Of a DNA stretch of 64,000 bases, positions 1 to 13,008 are shown in pieces. Position numbers and translations under genes: made by a program. The notes below the pieces were generated by a model. The model worked only from the letters and a program-made list of their open reading frames with translations, made no database searches and was not told the origin of the DNA. The DNA is from Varroa destructor. Lineage: Eukaryota > Arthropoda > Arachnida > Mesostigmata > Varroidae. The first letter of the stretch is position 1. Each line of letters opens with the position of its first letter. The stretch is taken from assembly GCF_002443255.2 (NCBI RefSeq), contig NW_019211460.1, positions 37,581,498-37,645,497 of the forward strand, in the 5' to 3' direction.

Positions 1-114
1 CGACACAGAGATATAGATAAATGAAATGCCGGAGCTAGCCAATGATCACTTTAACCTGGCGGAAACACGCACAATACAGTGGCCGACGGGGAAGAAGCCG
101 ATTGGAAAGAGCTG

Positions 115-118
<4 letters not shown>

Positions 119-167
<49 letters not shown>
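119..167. repeat. (TA)n microsatellite
   Basis: An uninterrupted TA run of about 24 units. It is the longest dinucleotide tract in the window. The Tyr/Ile repeats seen when it is translated are an artefact of the repeat. Confidence 0.97.
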
Positions 168-170
<3 letters not shown>

Positions 171-1587
171 AGATAAAATATTGGCAGCTAGATAGAATAT
201 AAGGCGCAGATAAATATACTGAAAACATCTCCACAATATTTCTAGAGTATAGCTGTCTGCCCTTATAGTTAATTCATCCAAAGATTGTACTATAATATAG
301 GGGAAAGGAAAAACAAGTCGGCTGTACTACTAACTTGTGTGGATACCGTAAATACTCCAAAAATTGTTAACGCGGACTTGCTTCGTTTCCAGCCTATGGA
401 TATATAAGTTGATTGTAGATTAACTGCGCTACTACTAACGAAATCTAGAGACAGATCTTTGTCTGTGTCGTTACGCCTTAGTCATCCTATCGGTCTATAT
501 TAGAAAAAGGTACGGAATTTCTATTTGCGGTTCTCACTTGTTTGCTCCGAAGATACAAATCCGAAATAAAAACTAAAGTGATTATGTTTACCTGAAAGCT
601 GTCTGCGAGTACAAATAAATGTTGTTAACATCGCTGTACGTTCTTTGGGTCGCTTCTCGGTAAACGTCCGAATTGTTGCTTATGTCTGCGAACCGTAATT
701 ATATTGGCCGACCTGGTGGCCTTCATCCCGCGCGATTAATAGTACAATTTCATAGAATAGTACATTTTCACGATCGCACCAAACAAGTCTTATTTCATCT
801 CTCATGAACGAAAGGGCAAAGCACTAGCCTAACTTGGACTTACAACTTCAAACCTGGCACCCATTTAGGATCTGTTCCATATGCAAAACTTGAAATCCCG
901 AAACGTCTTGATGTTATAATTGAGTGCAAATAATGAGGAATCAAAATCCCACCGTTACAGCCAACAACTACTAAAAGCTTATGCTGCGAATCTACTTTGG
1001 TTATTAGTAAAAAAAACATGTAAAATCAAACACAAAAATAGAAATGTTTGAGCATACGAGAATCGTATCAGAGCAACAAAATATCAGAATTATAGAAATT
1101 TTATCCATTTGGTGTTCGAGTGAAACAATTCATCGGACGCTAATACCTACAATGCCCGGGCTAATAGACCTATTTCTACCAGCGAGCTCTTAGGATGACA
1201 TGACTCTGTAGGTTGATTACTTTGTTTTGTGTTTGGCACAGTACCTGACTGCAAGATAACAATTTTTGTTGTTCGTGACAATAGCGTGGCTATAATAGTC
1301 CTGCTTGATCCGAAGCCAAGTACGAAACGATGCCTGAAGTTCTCATTGTTATTGTTGCAGTAGCAGCGGCTGATGCCTAAAGCGTAGACTATGTTCTTCT
1401 GATCTTTGCTGGCAGCAGTAGTATTGATACCCTCCTCCACGAGTCTATTGTGAGCAGTCATGCAGTCCGCCAATGATGCACAAACGCACGCATACTTGTA
1501 CATTACAGAGTTGTAGTAGCGCTGCTAATGGTTCTCTTTATTTTTCGATTCGAAGCTAGCTAGCTGGCTGTTGATCTGGCGACGAAA

Positions 1588-1607
1588 TCGTCGTCGTCGT
1601 CGTCGTC
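1588..1607. repeat. (TCG)n microsatellite
   Basis: About 6.7 TCG units. The same trinucleotide recurs at 43301-43317 and, as CGA, at 52646-52664. Confidence 0.95.
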
Positions 1608-1916
1608 ACATACATAATTGGCAATTTAAAGGATGATTGCGCAGGGGCTGAAAGAGGTGCGTTGACAAAAGAGCAAAAGTCTAGCCACACAGGGGCAGGT
1701 AACTGACAACCGGTCGGGCAATAGCCCCTGCCCTATCCGCGTCACGAGGACCGGCGAGGAACGAACGAGCAAACAAAGTAAACGCAGGAATGTCCAGTAG
1801 CGAATAACAACAAAGGGGAATGGCGCACGACGGTGGGTTCAAACCGTTTCTATAAATGCTTTTTTCCGCTATCTCCGAGAAGAGTGGGGGGCATTTATTT
1901 GTACGCGCCGAAACGG

Positions 1917-1922
1917 TATAAA
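1917..1922 (+). promoter_or_regulatory. Candidate TATA box
   Basis: TATAAA sits in locally GC-rich flanks (ACGGTATAAACTGAG), and CpG-containing sequence follows 25-40 bases downstream. No defined initiator or ORF follows within a few hundred bases. In this AT-rich DNA TATAAA alone is weak evidence, so the call rests only on the GC flanks. Confidence 0.15.
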
Positions 1923-4495
1923 CTGAGCAAAGCGAACCGCTAGACCGGATCGGATATAGCAGTTCGCAGATATATATACGGTGCTAGGCCTAAAATGGGA
2001 CTAACTTTGTCAAGCTATTGATCATCTATCGTCCTCGGTCCCAACTAAAGGCTGGTTCTTTTTAGAACAAAGCCCCAAACTCATCATGGCGGAAGTACTT
2101 AACACTTGCCGCCAGTTGAGTTGCTTAGAGAGGCTTCAACGGTTAATCTTCTGAAGACTCTTTTCACCTTTTGGATTTTTAGACCTAATATTTTTTACTT
2201 TTTCGCGTTTTTATTATTTCCGTTGACGTTTGTTGTCTAAACAGTACTTAGGCGACTTGAAGGGTTTCCTATGGATTCACTATGAAAATGTTTATGGAGT
2301 ACGATGTAAGAGTTTTGAAAATAATCAAATAGGCCTTTAGGTTCTAATTGAAGCTGGGATCGCAGTAACCGGAGATTATGTCGAACTAAAATAACCTTTG
2401 CGAATAATATTTAAAAAAAAAACCTAGTAGTGTTTGTTTTCGTTTAAATGTAGCGTTAGTAGCAAGTTGTCGTAAACGTTCTACTTTATGCCTGTTATAG
2501 ATATATATACTGGATGCACTGTCTAAATGGATTCTTTCCCTGATTTATTGTTGCTAGGGCTGTATTCAACACAAACGAATGTCTGAATAAGCCTTTTGTA
2601 TTTGCTCTAGGCATAACGACTACTTTTACTCTCTGTTCGTGTCGATATGTGAAAACGGGCACAGATATGTTTCACGCTGTGGGCCAATCGCCTAAAGTAA
2701 CTCTTAACGACAGTACCAGGCGTAAGACTTAAAACATCTGCAACCTCTATTGACCTCAAATACATTTTCAATTCAAGGCCCAAACCGCTCATGGGCCCGT
2801 TCAAGGAGTTTTCCTTGAAATTCTGCGAACGCCTTCTTAATAACATAAATAAGCAAATCGACATTGCCTTGTTAGACTCTCGTTCAATAATGCCGCATAT
2901 ATAATTGTCTAGCACGTTCAGATCTAAACAGCATGGCGACCTTATGTAGCTATCCTACAGCATGCCGAAATTTGTAAATAGACGGGCCCATCATCATCAT
3001 CACCTGCTGAAAGATGTTAGGCCTTCGTTTGGCCGCTTACGGTTACACAAAAATTCATAAAACATGCCAACAAACATTCTGGGGATGCGTTCTCCTTATA
3101 TATATTGCAGGCTTATCTATCTAGTTATCGACGGCGGATATTGCACTGATGAGAAAAAGTTGTCCAAACTACCAGACTCGATTTTTTGATATAGGACGTG
3201 TATCTGAAGTCTTGATGAGCAGCCCGTCACTATATGCTGTCCGCTACGCGAAGTCAGCGGCAACTTGGTGGAGGTGTGCATAGCACGCGCTAAGGAAGCA
3301 TATTGATAAAGTTTGTTTTCTTGGCAAGTTCAATCCAATCTGTGCCCAGGGATCAGTCTCTAATGCTTGTCCCCGTTTGCCACAACTTGGACGTAAATTG
3401 AATGAAAGGCTGTTGAATATTGCGTAGTTATGAACACGCGATTTGCGTAAGACTCAAGTTCTGCTGAATGCTGTTTCGGTCCCAGGATTGTATCGCTTTC
3501 GCGAAGCCACATCTGCACCAGAAAGACTATTGACATTCTATACAACTGTGACCGTTAAAGGGGTATTTGGATTTTTGGTACGAATATATGAAGACTGCTG
3601 TCTTCAAAAATTAAACAGGCCTTTTCTGCCCTATTGCACGGCCTCTTGTCTAGATGACAGAATGGCTTTTATTATATACATGATAAAAATTGCCCCTAAA
3701 AATAATTTGATGATCTTTCGAGCTGAAGTGTGCTAGTTACAAACATTATTATATCTAAATCAAACATTTTCTGACGCTGTATCTTTAAGACTACTTAATT
3801 TTTTTTTTTAAATATTTTCCTCTTCCTCTGTAATTAATTTTTTTGAAAATAACATAGATAGATAGATGTAACGTGTCACCCAACTATGTATAGAAAAAAT
3901 TCTGACCGAATGCAATTTTGGGTTATTAGGACACTACCCGGCTCAAAGATGCAAAGGCTCAAAATAACTGAAAAGGTCAAAGGGTGCAAAATGTCTCTGT
4001 ACCAATGACCTATGTTGGTGAAAATTATTTCTAGCGACATTGGGCGAACTTTCAAAAATCTTTAAATCTTTCGGCCTGCTTCATGCTTCGATTTTATAGA
4101 AGCTACATGAAAACTGACTATAATGTAGACCGTCTATTTCGAGCAAAAAAAGAACGTTCTCAAGCTTCGCGGGATTGATCCGGCGCGAAAGATTAGATAG
4201 TAGCTGATATTCACTTAAACTCTGCCAATGACGTACTGTTGTTTGCCATAAAGAACCTGTTAGCTTGTTCTAAAAAGAATTGGCTCTTGTACGAATGAAC
4301 GCATGCGTATTCCGCCAAACAGCCCGCCAAACTTTTCTCCAATTTGAACGCATTACGTCATATATACATACGTATCTTACCACATAAAGAAATGTAGAAT
4401 TTACAGTATTATTCTCTAAAACAGTGACAACATCCATTTTGTTTTTATTGCGAACTGTGCTCCTAATGCCCTAAGTTGTGGGATAGCTTTATATA

Positions 4496-4497
<2 letters not shown>

Positions 4498-4530
<33 letters not shown>
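4498..4530. repeat. (TA)n microsatellite
   Basis: About 16 uninterrupted TA units, preceded by an interrupted TATATATC segment from about 4490. Confidence 0.95.
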
Positions 4531-4532
<2 letters not shown>

Positions 4533-4999
4533 CATTACGTACTGAAATAAATGCAATGGAACTTACGAGAGAGAAGTAGTGTAGGCAGGCAATAATGTAA
4601 TAAAGGAAAAAATAATAAAATTAAACAGTCATTTTTTTAGCTGTCACAATTATAAGGAACTAGAGGAGTTGTACGTCGAAACCAGACGATGTATTGGCTA
4701 GCACCTGTAACTTTCATACTTTAATTGCATCCAGACTAACAGCTTTCTATTATATATATCTATATAGATAACTAGATTCGCCATAGTTTCTTTTGGGAGA
4801 TGATTATACATACTCTCCTGTACGTGTGCATTACATATGAGTTCGTGAATTGAAAATTCTGACGTTCTATGTGCTGCTGACGCAAGCCTGGTGCTTCGAT
4901 CATTTAGTATTATAGGTAACTTCTGCTCGCATAGTACTGTTTTCATTTCTTTTTAAGAGGCCTTTAAAAATTTGCGGGTGTGCAGACTTGCCGCCCTAC

Positions 5000-5860
5000 G
5001 CCTACTGCACAGCTACAGGCGCACGGCCTCTAATATTTTCTTTCGCTTTGCTTCACTTAGCCAGTCATCATAGGTTGATACCGGTATATTGTAATAATAG
5101 TAATAATAATGGATGCTATTTGTTAGCGGTGGTTATGGGCGGCTGTTGTTGTCACTTGGATGACCATAATGTCGCCTTCAATCAGCGCGGGCACAGGCAT
5201 GGACGCATGGCTGTTCCAGAGAGATGGTTGTCCTCACGATGAAAGTCGCCTTAAGCTTCAGGGTCTGTCAATCACTGTTTGAGGAAGAGCGGTGCGTCGC
5301 CGCTGCCGCCGCCGCCGCCGCCGCATTCAGTAAGCACATGTCGAGAGAGCGCGAAAACAAGCGAAAAGCAGATTCTCTATTGCGACTACTGCTCCTGCTG
5401 TTGTTGTGCCGCCCATGGGGCCGGCTGCCTGGCGGTGCTTGCCGACCGCAGCAGCGGCGCTGGTAAAAGGCAACGACTGAACGGAAAGCAAGAATCTCTG
5501 CGCTTTCTAGCGATGCTGCAGTACCTCTTAAGCATGCCGTGTAATGAAAGCAACGTGACGACGGTGCGCCACTAGTCGCTAGTAGTACTCGCAGCAACGA
5601 CAATGGCCGCCGTCGCGGCGGCCCAGCGCGTTGCCCTGAAGAGTGAATGCCCCACAGAGCGGCGATGCGGCGGCACTCGGCCACAGAACCGACTAGTGTC
5701 TAGCTGCCTATCTGCCTGCGAGAGAGTGCTAAACGGCGAACTTTCAAGCGGGCAATGTTCTCTGCGACTATGTACAGGAGCAGTTGATGCTGTAATGATG
5801 CTACCCATCTCGAAGACTTCAAATCTTAGTACTACTTTTACTAGTATTGATTAATTTAAT
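5000..5860. other. GC-rich island with GCC/CAG-like repeats
   Basis: A CpG-containing, trinucleotide-rich patch in AT-rich surroundings. Long frames are open on both strands and in several phases (for example a 138-codon minus frame at 5268-5684 that begins with GTG, and plus frames of 80-98 codons). Such multi-frame openness is typical of stop-poor low-complexity DNA. I do not call a gene. A promoter-type or untranslated exonic island is possible. Confidence 0.5.
5305..5324. repeat. (GCC)n microsatellite
   Basis: Nearly seven GCC units. Read on the minus strand it gives an alanine run in the overlapping open frame. Confidence 0.95.
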
Positions 5861-5899
5861 TGACTTATTCCAGCTATGCACAGCACTTAACCCCTATGT

Positions 5900-5908
5900 A
5901 GATGGCGC
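5900..5908 (+). promoter_or_regulatory. CTCF-type core AGATGGCGC
   Basis: The local sequence GTAGATGGCGCTG matches the arthropod CTCF core. It is one of six exact AGRTGGCGC copies in the window. Binding is inferred from the motif only. Confidence 0.35.
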
Positions 5909-6099
5909 TGTTTGATTGCTTAATTATTTTAGTAGCTGTTAGACGATGACGAGAAGAAGACAGTCTTCAAATAAACTTACGCAGAACATTCACGTACTGT
6001 TCTATTGTCGATTAGGTATTTACAAAACGACTGTTACTACCATATAATATCTAGCGGTATATAGAGAAACATACGAATACCTCGAAGTTTATAAACTGT

Positions 6100-6560
6100 G
6101 GAACATCTCTTTCTGGTGGCAGTCTTCATGCGCAGATCGCCATCATCATGATGAGCATCGTCGCAGACTCACTGGAGTCTGCGTTCCATTGCAATCCATA
6201 ATCGGCGGCAGTGGTTTCGTCGGCATCGTCAACATTGATGTCGCTGTTGGCGCTGGTTCAGTTGCTTTCGAGCCGCTCACGGAAAAGGGCAACGACTGGG
6301 GCCGCCGACCGACCCAGCAGACCGATGGACGGACGGGCAGGCAAAATTGGGAGCGGCTGAGCACCGCCATCGCCGCCACCGCTGTCGTCGTCAGGACCAC
6401 TAAAAAAACGCACGGAGTCGCCTCGGATTTCGCCACCGCGACAATGAGCACAGCCGGCGCCCAATACGGCCACTGGTTGTTGTTTGCCCCCAGAGCACTG
6501 CCGCGAAAACCTCCAGAATTTGGCAACAATTACAACGATGCATATGTAATAGAACAATAA
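6100..6560. other. GC-rich island with both strands open
   Basis: Frames of 123 codons (plus, TTG start) and 127 and 105 codons (minus) overlap here. None has a recognisable domain, and the overlap on both strands argues for composition rather than coding. Confidence 0.5.
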
Positions 6561-9500
6561 CAACCTGAGACACACACTACAGGCCTAAAACAAACACAGC
6601 AAATTTAATACACAAAATAATAATATCTTACAATCTAAAAAAATTATCACTATTCCTGGTTTCACACAAGTATGTGCACTATTTGTTGTATGTAGATTGT
6701 TTCGGAAATCCTGTGAACGTCGGGTCGGCACAAGTACGTGTTGTCTGCTCACTATTGTGAATTGCCTATACGATCAACCTGTTAACGTTGAGCCCGAAAT
6801 TTTCCTCTGTTCGTTTACCGTAGATATACGATCATCTCCACTAACACTGCCGATTCCTCGTAAAATAGGATATTTTTTGTTTCTGAAATAATTTAAAATG
6901 CATGCTACAGTGATGTTTTTATGTTGTAAAGATAATCATACCTTCAGAGACAGCTCTGGCTATTGTTGTGCTCACAATGATCATCTGAAGAACGATGGGG
7001 CAAGTGACTCAAAGTGCTGGACAAAAGAGAGAAGAAGTTTTTTGGTAATCTACGACGTTTAATAACGTCAAGAATAAGCTCAATGTAGCCCCTTGTCTAG
7101 ACCTAGAAATATTAGGAAATATTGATTAAACACTTATTGTATAAATAGTAATAAACAAGATTTTTGTATTTCGAAGTATCTGAATTTAGTTGTTTTGGAT
7201 GATTGATTTTGTTTCGTATCGTATATTTAAGATAGTGCTTTGATGAGATCATAGTGCACTTATTCATTTGCGGGATCAGTTGGCATTTCAATCACTATGA
7301 GAGGGGCGCTGTCGAGCCCGAGCTGGAAATTACAGTAGACGTAGCGCAAGGCACCCCAAGTCAGCACAGAGGCCAAGTATCTACAGCGTAATACTCGACC
7401 GAAATAACATTCAACATAAGTAGACGGCACCGATATTCGAATCGATGCCGCTGGAAGCAATCCAGTGAGACAATGTCGGTAATTAAATATTAACAGGTTC
7501 AGTTAACTGTTTAGTGTACCATCGGTGTAAGCTAACGTGCCTATTTAGAACTTCAACCGAAGTTCCTCCTCGTTACCCTACGCGGACTAGGAACATACTT
7601 TTAGAAGCCCGAATTCGGACGAAAGACTCGCCCCAAATGCTATGTTTAGCTAAAAAAAAGGACAATGTTGATTCGAATATTTATATGTCACCTGAAGAAC
7701 CTGATTAGTGGATGTTGGCGAGGCGAAGGAGCCAAAACAACCTCTAATGAAGTTGCTTTTTGAAAACCTATTTTTTCATTGCTAAAGTTGAGCCTTTTAT
7801 ATCTAGCCATGCGAACGAACCGTACGCGCAGTGCAAGATCACAAATGTCCGTTCCTTTTAGGTCCTCCTTGTGAGACTGTTATCTAATCACGGTATTAGC
7901 AATCCATTAAAGCTAGTCAGTTTTTGCATAGATCTACGGGCAAGTAGCTAGTAGAGATATGGACAGTTTTACGCCAACGTTTCCTGCTTCATCCTGGAAT
8001 GTCTTGATGTGCCCCTCTCAGAAGTTCATTGCTAGCCCTAACGTTAGTGCTAGGCGTTTCTAGAGTATTTAGCACTCTTCGGTTATAGAAGATAGGTGTT
8101 GCATATGGTGCGCTTGACGCACATCCGATGTCACTGGATGCAATAATTGTTGACATCATGCCCTGAACGCTAGGTAGGGGCAATCTGTCTTTTTACTTCT
8201 GACTCTTCGTTTTGGCGTTAGAATTGCTCGGATGGCAGTTAAACACTGTTATGTAAAGCAGGGACAATTTCGAACGAAGGGACGAAGAGCAATAGAATCT
8301 CACCGTTCACCAGTCACAAAAAAAAGGATCAAATCCGATTATTATTAAGCGAACTTTGTCCTGTTGTCAAGTGTCATCGATTCTAATAGAGATCGCAAAA
8401 TCATTACTACTTTGTGTGATAACCCTTTAATCTCCCTGTACTTATGATCGCTATTCGAACAAAATATTCGTAGATAAAGCACTAGATTTTCATTATTTTA
8501 ATAAAACTTTAACTTCAGGAAGATTTATACTCGTACTTTGTGTTATAAGAGATTCAGCTGGATAAATAGCCCAACAACGCCTAGAGCTGTGTCACTAGCT
8601 CTCCCGAGTCTCGATTTTGAGTGTCCGGCATCATTCATTTCATAAAATAGAATATTTATCACAACAAAAATGTGTCGGACCTTTCATGGGCATCTTTGGA
8701 GGCCGATGTTTCAAATGGGGCTAACACCCCAAACTATATATGATTAGAAATACATAGTGAAAATTGATATTTCACCACGGACCATACTAACATCACACAT
8801 TGAGAAGATCTTGCTTGATATTTGGTTCTATCTAGGAAAGCATCGCTTTACTCTAGTAAACGAACCTGACTTGGATTTTGATATAAGATTCAAAGCAATT
8901 GTTCAGCGGGCGACATTTGTAAAAAATTTATCTCTCTCAATCATATTTATATAAAGCAAATTTTAACAAATTAGCTACGACCAACGATTTTCATAAACAA
9001 AGCAAAATCAAAACTACGTAGCAAAAAAAAAAAAAGAAATTCATGGCATAGAGCACACCTGTGCCAAAAATAAAAAGTCGTCCTACCTTTCACCGTATCA
9101 ATTGTTTTTTCCAATAGTCGTTTTTGGACGTACCAATCTGTTATATCTGCCGGTGCTATTCATAATTATGCGCTGTTTGCTCTAGACTATCGATAATAAC
9201 TTACGGCATGATGCACATGATGGTAGCTTGCGTCCCAATCCCAATGTACGTAAGTACTTCAACGTTTAAAATGCAAATTTACTTGCCAGCGAAGACTTTG
9301 CGTGCTTTGTTATGATTGTTATTATTTATAATATTATAGAATCGTCTGACAGTAAACTTGTTTTCGCCGCCATCCATTGAACTCGTGTCTGCTCTTGTCA
9401 GCCATATTGTTGTTGTCTTTCGCTGGCCATCGTCGAGGCCGACAATTAGACAACGGCCTCTAACATCTGCTAGTTTGGACCACTGAACGCAAGCCAGTGG

Positions 9501-9850
9501 CATAAAGAAGACAGCCGACCCGGCAACACAGAAAAATAATAAACAAAAAAGACGAATAAATGAGGTAGTACTGATGGAATAGCCAACGACACCTATCTGG
9601 CAAACAAGTTTCTAGGTAGCAGCTAAAAAAAAGACCAGCAGATTTAGACACGTTGCGTTGCCAAGGAAAAGACGTCTATATATACGCCAGTTGCTCACGA
9701 TAGCGCAGGGCATAGGGAAAAGCCAAACACTCGATGATAACGCGCAGAGGTTAAACAGTCTAACTACACCGCTGACAGTCGGACGGTATACGATTGTCCG
9801 CTACTATGGTCAGAGAAACAGTAATAGTAGCAGCAGGAATATTAAATAAG
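6560..9850. other. AT-rich non-coding stretch
   Basis: I see only short chance frames (at most 75 codons), scattered A/T runs, and no tRNA-like fold or repeat structure worth naming. Confidence 0.6.
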
Positions 9851-10447
9851 CAACGCGTTCAATGGCATCGCTTCAGCGCTGTATTCATAAAAAGCAACGC
9901 CGGCGATGGATTCCGCCGGAAGGCCGAGGTTGTCGCCCCGAAGACGCGCTTGAGCACTGACGGAGAAGCTGTTAGACGCTGATGGTCGCTGGTGGCGGTA
10001 GTGCGAGGGGCGACAGACAACGACACGTTACTGCGTCGGTTGAGGGGCGAGGAGGGCGAAAGAGCAATGCCACCGCATCATAGCCACGATAGACGTTCCT
10101 GTTGCCAGCTAATATTGTTTACGTCTTTACGCTGCAGACGTTGGGGTGAATGGAGAGAAAGAGGGAACAAGTCGCTTGTCGTTTGCTCCGTGAGGCTGAA
10201 TGCAAAGTCAAGGGCCTGAGGTCTGGGGCACTGGAGCTCCAGAACATCCAAAAGATTGGTGATGCTAACCCGTTTCTGTAGAACTCGACAGAAATGCACA
10301 TTGATAGGGATCCAACTACAGAGAGCAAGCACAGCGAAAGATGAAAGCAAGACTGGGATGATGTAAACATGCAGGGCCGAAGACCCTATCAGAGTGACCG
10401 ACGCATGGAGTGGCGACGAACGCTTTCGAGCCGTAGAAGCAGACTTC

Positions 10448-10450
<3 letters not shown>

Positions 10451-10478
<28 letters not shown>
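10451..10478. repeat. (GA)14 microsatellite
   Basis: A perfect GA run. In arthropods such tracts can bind GAGA-type factors. Here it may equally be an ordinary microsatellite. Confidence 0.95.
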
Positions 10479-10483
<5 letters not shown>

Positions 10484-10657
10484 TGAGAGCAAGAGTCTGC
10501 TGCTGAAAGAAAGGAACAGATGACGGGTGGCTTGCTGATCGGTGGACTTGTTGCAATTTGACTAACTGACGACTACTGGATAAGCGGCAGAGAGAATGCC
10601 TGCCACGAGCACAGCAGCGGCGGTGGAGTCAACATGTTTTTAGGCCACGACAGAATC

Positions 10658-10706
10658 GATGACGATGATGTTGACGACGACGATGATGATGGTCGTGATT
10701 ATGATG
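10658..10706. repeat. Imperfect GAT/GAC trinucleotide repeat
   Basis: A run of GAT and GAC triplets with GTT, GGT, CGT and TAT interruptions. It would encode an aspartate-rich stretch in the plus frame that starts at 10634. Confidence 0.85.
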
Positions 10707-12417
10707 GTCCCAACGCCGACAACTGCCACAAAGTAGAAGTCATAGCCTGTTCTGGGGGCAATGCACCGCTGCCGCCTATACCGAGAACAACTTCGTGTGC
10801 TTTGGCAATTGCGTCGGTGCCGTGTACTGCATCGTTACAGAACACGTAATAATGTTTGTGTAATGATCAACTTTGACAAGCGCTACGAGCAGAGAGAACG
10901 TTTAAGGAAGAGCAGAAATCGTTCGCATCGATGGCAGTGCGCAGTGTCCTGATACTTTTTCCTACGTTAGTGTTGGTCATGTTAAACCATCGGCCTATAG
11001 AATCAATTCACTTATTCTCATCGCTGAGTCATATGACTTCCAAAGTTGTTGCCTTTACAATTGTACAAGCTGCTTCCGAATTGTATTAAAATCTTCGATA
11101 TATAAAGATAACAAAGCAATCGTATAGTAATATTTAGCTTAGTATACTGATTGTGCGTACCTGAGAGGTAAAGCAATAGGGAAAACGTTCAAAACCTGTG
11201 AATAGGTGCTGCGATAGGCACGCCTGTCGCAGGTATAAAACAACGAATCCGTATGATTTTTTAATGAACCAACGTTTGTTAACACAAATAAGACAAAAAA
11301 AAAACTGCTGTGATTTATTCTACTACAGTGACGTGTGGTTTTATTTTAAAAGAATGGCTACTTTCTAATAAATTCTGCCAGGTAGAAAGGATCAGCATTA
11401 TTTCCGCTGTATGCCCGCTGAACGTACTCTGGTCACAATGAGCATACCGGGAAACACCGGCCATACGCAGGAAGACCTGCCACCTCTTGACGATATTAAA
11501 TAGTACGGCTTGACGAGCGACGTCACTTAATTAAACGACATTTTTCATTACCCGTTGCGTCGCAAATGCAATTGTTTTGTTTGCGCATAAGGCGAAAGAA
11601 AAAAAGAAAATCAAGTTAACGTAACAACTGTTAGATGTAAAACTACTCACGGAGTATCCGTTAAGCCTTCTCTAATCCTTATGTCCGTCCAATTAGTCAA
11701 GCAGTTTGCTATAATAACAACATCGGTCGTCAGTCATTTGATGCAAAAATTATAGGATCATAAGTGGGATCATTCGAAATGATATTACAGAATAGAATGT
11801 TTAGTTCAGCCCGATGCAGAAATAAAAGCAGAACGCTGCTGAACAGTGTTCTTATATAGATAAGATTTACATTTTACGGTGACATTTACGCGGCGAGTGT
11901 ACCAGCGGCAACCCATTCATTGAGCCGTAGACCCAGCTTTCTGTGCATTATATACGTACGTTCTCCAGTCAATTACTTATCGAGGGGAGAATGTAAAAGC
12001 GTCACAGTAATAGCTATAATAGAAACCAGTCATAATATTATATTGAAGGGGAGTATACGCCATACAGTAGACATATTGTCCGACGGTAGTATCTTTCTTA
12101 TTACTAGACGACTGACAGGATCAGTTAGTAGGAGCTGCCTATCAAGAGTGTTCTATAGAGAGGGACCGGGCATCGGGAGTGGTCCTGCTGCCCGGACCCA
12201 ACTTTTATTAAACACCACCATGTTCAGTCTGGCATGCAGCAATGTCCCCCATAACTGACTGCGAAGCTCAATGCAACATTTAGAGTCAGACGCTACCATT
12301 CATAGCAGAACCGGAGGTAGTTCTGCTAATGATGACTTGTCAGAGTCAGATCTCAAAGTTGATCCGTGATATGCTTTCCAGGGATGAAACTACACTTAAT
12401 TAATATCCTTAATATCC

Positions 12418-12436
12418 TATATATATATATATATAT
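12418..12436. repeat. (TA)n microsatellite
   Basis: About nine TA units flanked by imperfect TA-rich sequence. Confidence 0.9.
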
Positions 12437-12999
12437 CTATAGGAGTACTATCTAAGTGTATATAACTCTTAAAGCACTCAGAGAGGAAGGAAAGCTCAGG
12501 TCTCGGCTACCAGAACTTTATATGTGAACAATACGACACGCGTAGCTCAGCGGATCATTAACACCTGCTTTCAGTTCATTCCACGTAGAGTCCAATGAAA
12601 TAATTACTAAAAAATAACTTACAGATTTTATACTATACTGTTCATAATGCGTATTGTTAGTTTGCCGAAAAAAAAAAACAGTTATCGAGCTGAGATGACA
12701 GATTTTTATCATTAAGTAAGATACTTTGCTGTGGGACACATATAGATTCTATTTGGGAAATTGTTCCTTGGATTACGTTTGCTAGCGTTAGGCGCGCTCA
12801 CATTTGAGGAGTGCGTCGCCCGATCTATCTATGCCATAATGTAAACACATGTGGATTCGGCAGAAATAAAATCTCTGTGATCCAAACACAGCATAACGTA
12901 TTCAGCAGACTCGTTTTTTTAATGATTGTCGTCCACTGTTTTGCCTTCCCCTATCACTCACAGTCACCATCGAGTCCAAGCGCCATGGCGGGACTGGCA

Positions 13000-13008
13000 G
13001 CGCCATCT
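13000..13008 (-). promoter_or_regulatory. CTCF-type core AGATGGCGC (minus strand)
   Basis: On the minus strand this reads CCTACAGATGGCGC, which agrees with 12 of 14 positions of the vertebrate consensus CCASYAGRKGGCRS. It is convergent with the site at 5900. Confidence 0.35.

Larger units (their letters stand above)
1..5000. other. AT-rich non-coding stretch with no gene seen
   Basis: Apart from the listed microsatellites and the TATA candidate near 1917, this stretch holds only short open frames (at most 118 codons). These show no family motif, no sustained coding composition and no convincing splice-site pairs. A small CAT run lies near 2990-3003. A frame at 3443-3736 (97 codons) is not recognisable as any protein. 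I see no RNA gene. Confidence 0.6.
9850..10960. other. GC-richer island with GA and GAT/GAC repeats
   Basis: This patch contains a (GA)14 tract and an Asp-codon-rich segment. Overlapping frames on both strands (123 codons minus at 10078-10449, 75 codons plus) again look compositional. A 71-codon ATG frame at 10634-10849 encodes an acidic Asp run followed by unremarkable sequence, and I do not call it a gene. Confidence 0.5.

Noticed and set aside
2607..2915. Minus frame with a helix-turn-helix-like stretch, considered as a transposase remnant
   Set aside because: Only about 20 residues look suggestive; no catalytic motif, terminal repeat or second fragment is present.
5268..5684. 138-codon minus frame with Ala and Arg/Ser runs
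   Set aside because: GTG start; other strands and phases are equally open, the runs come from the GCC repeat and GC-rich composition.
10634..10849. ATG ORF with long Asp run
   Set aside because: The acidic run is the GAT/GAC microsatellite in translation; the rest is not protein-like.
12547..12583. A-box-like TAGCTCAGCGG with a GTTCATTCC downstream
   Set aside because: The two boxes are only about 29 bases apart and no cloverleaf can be folded.
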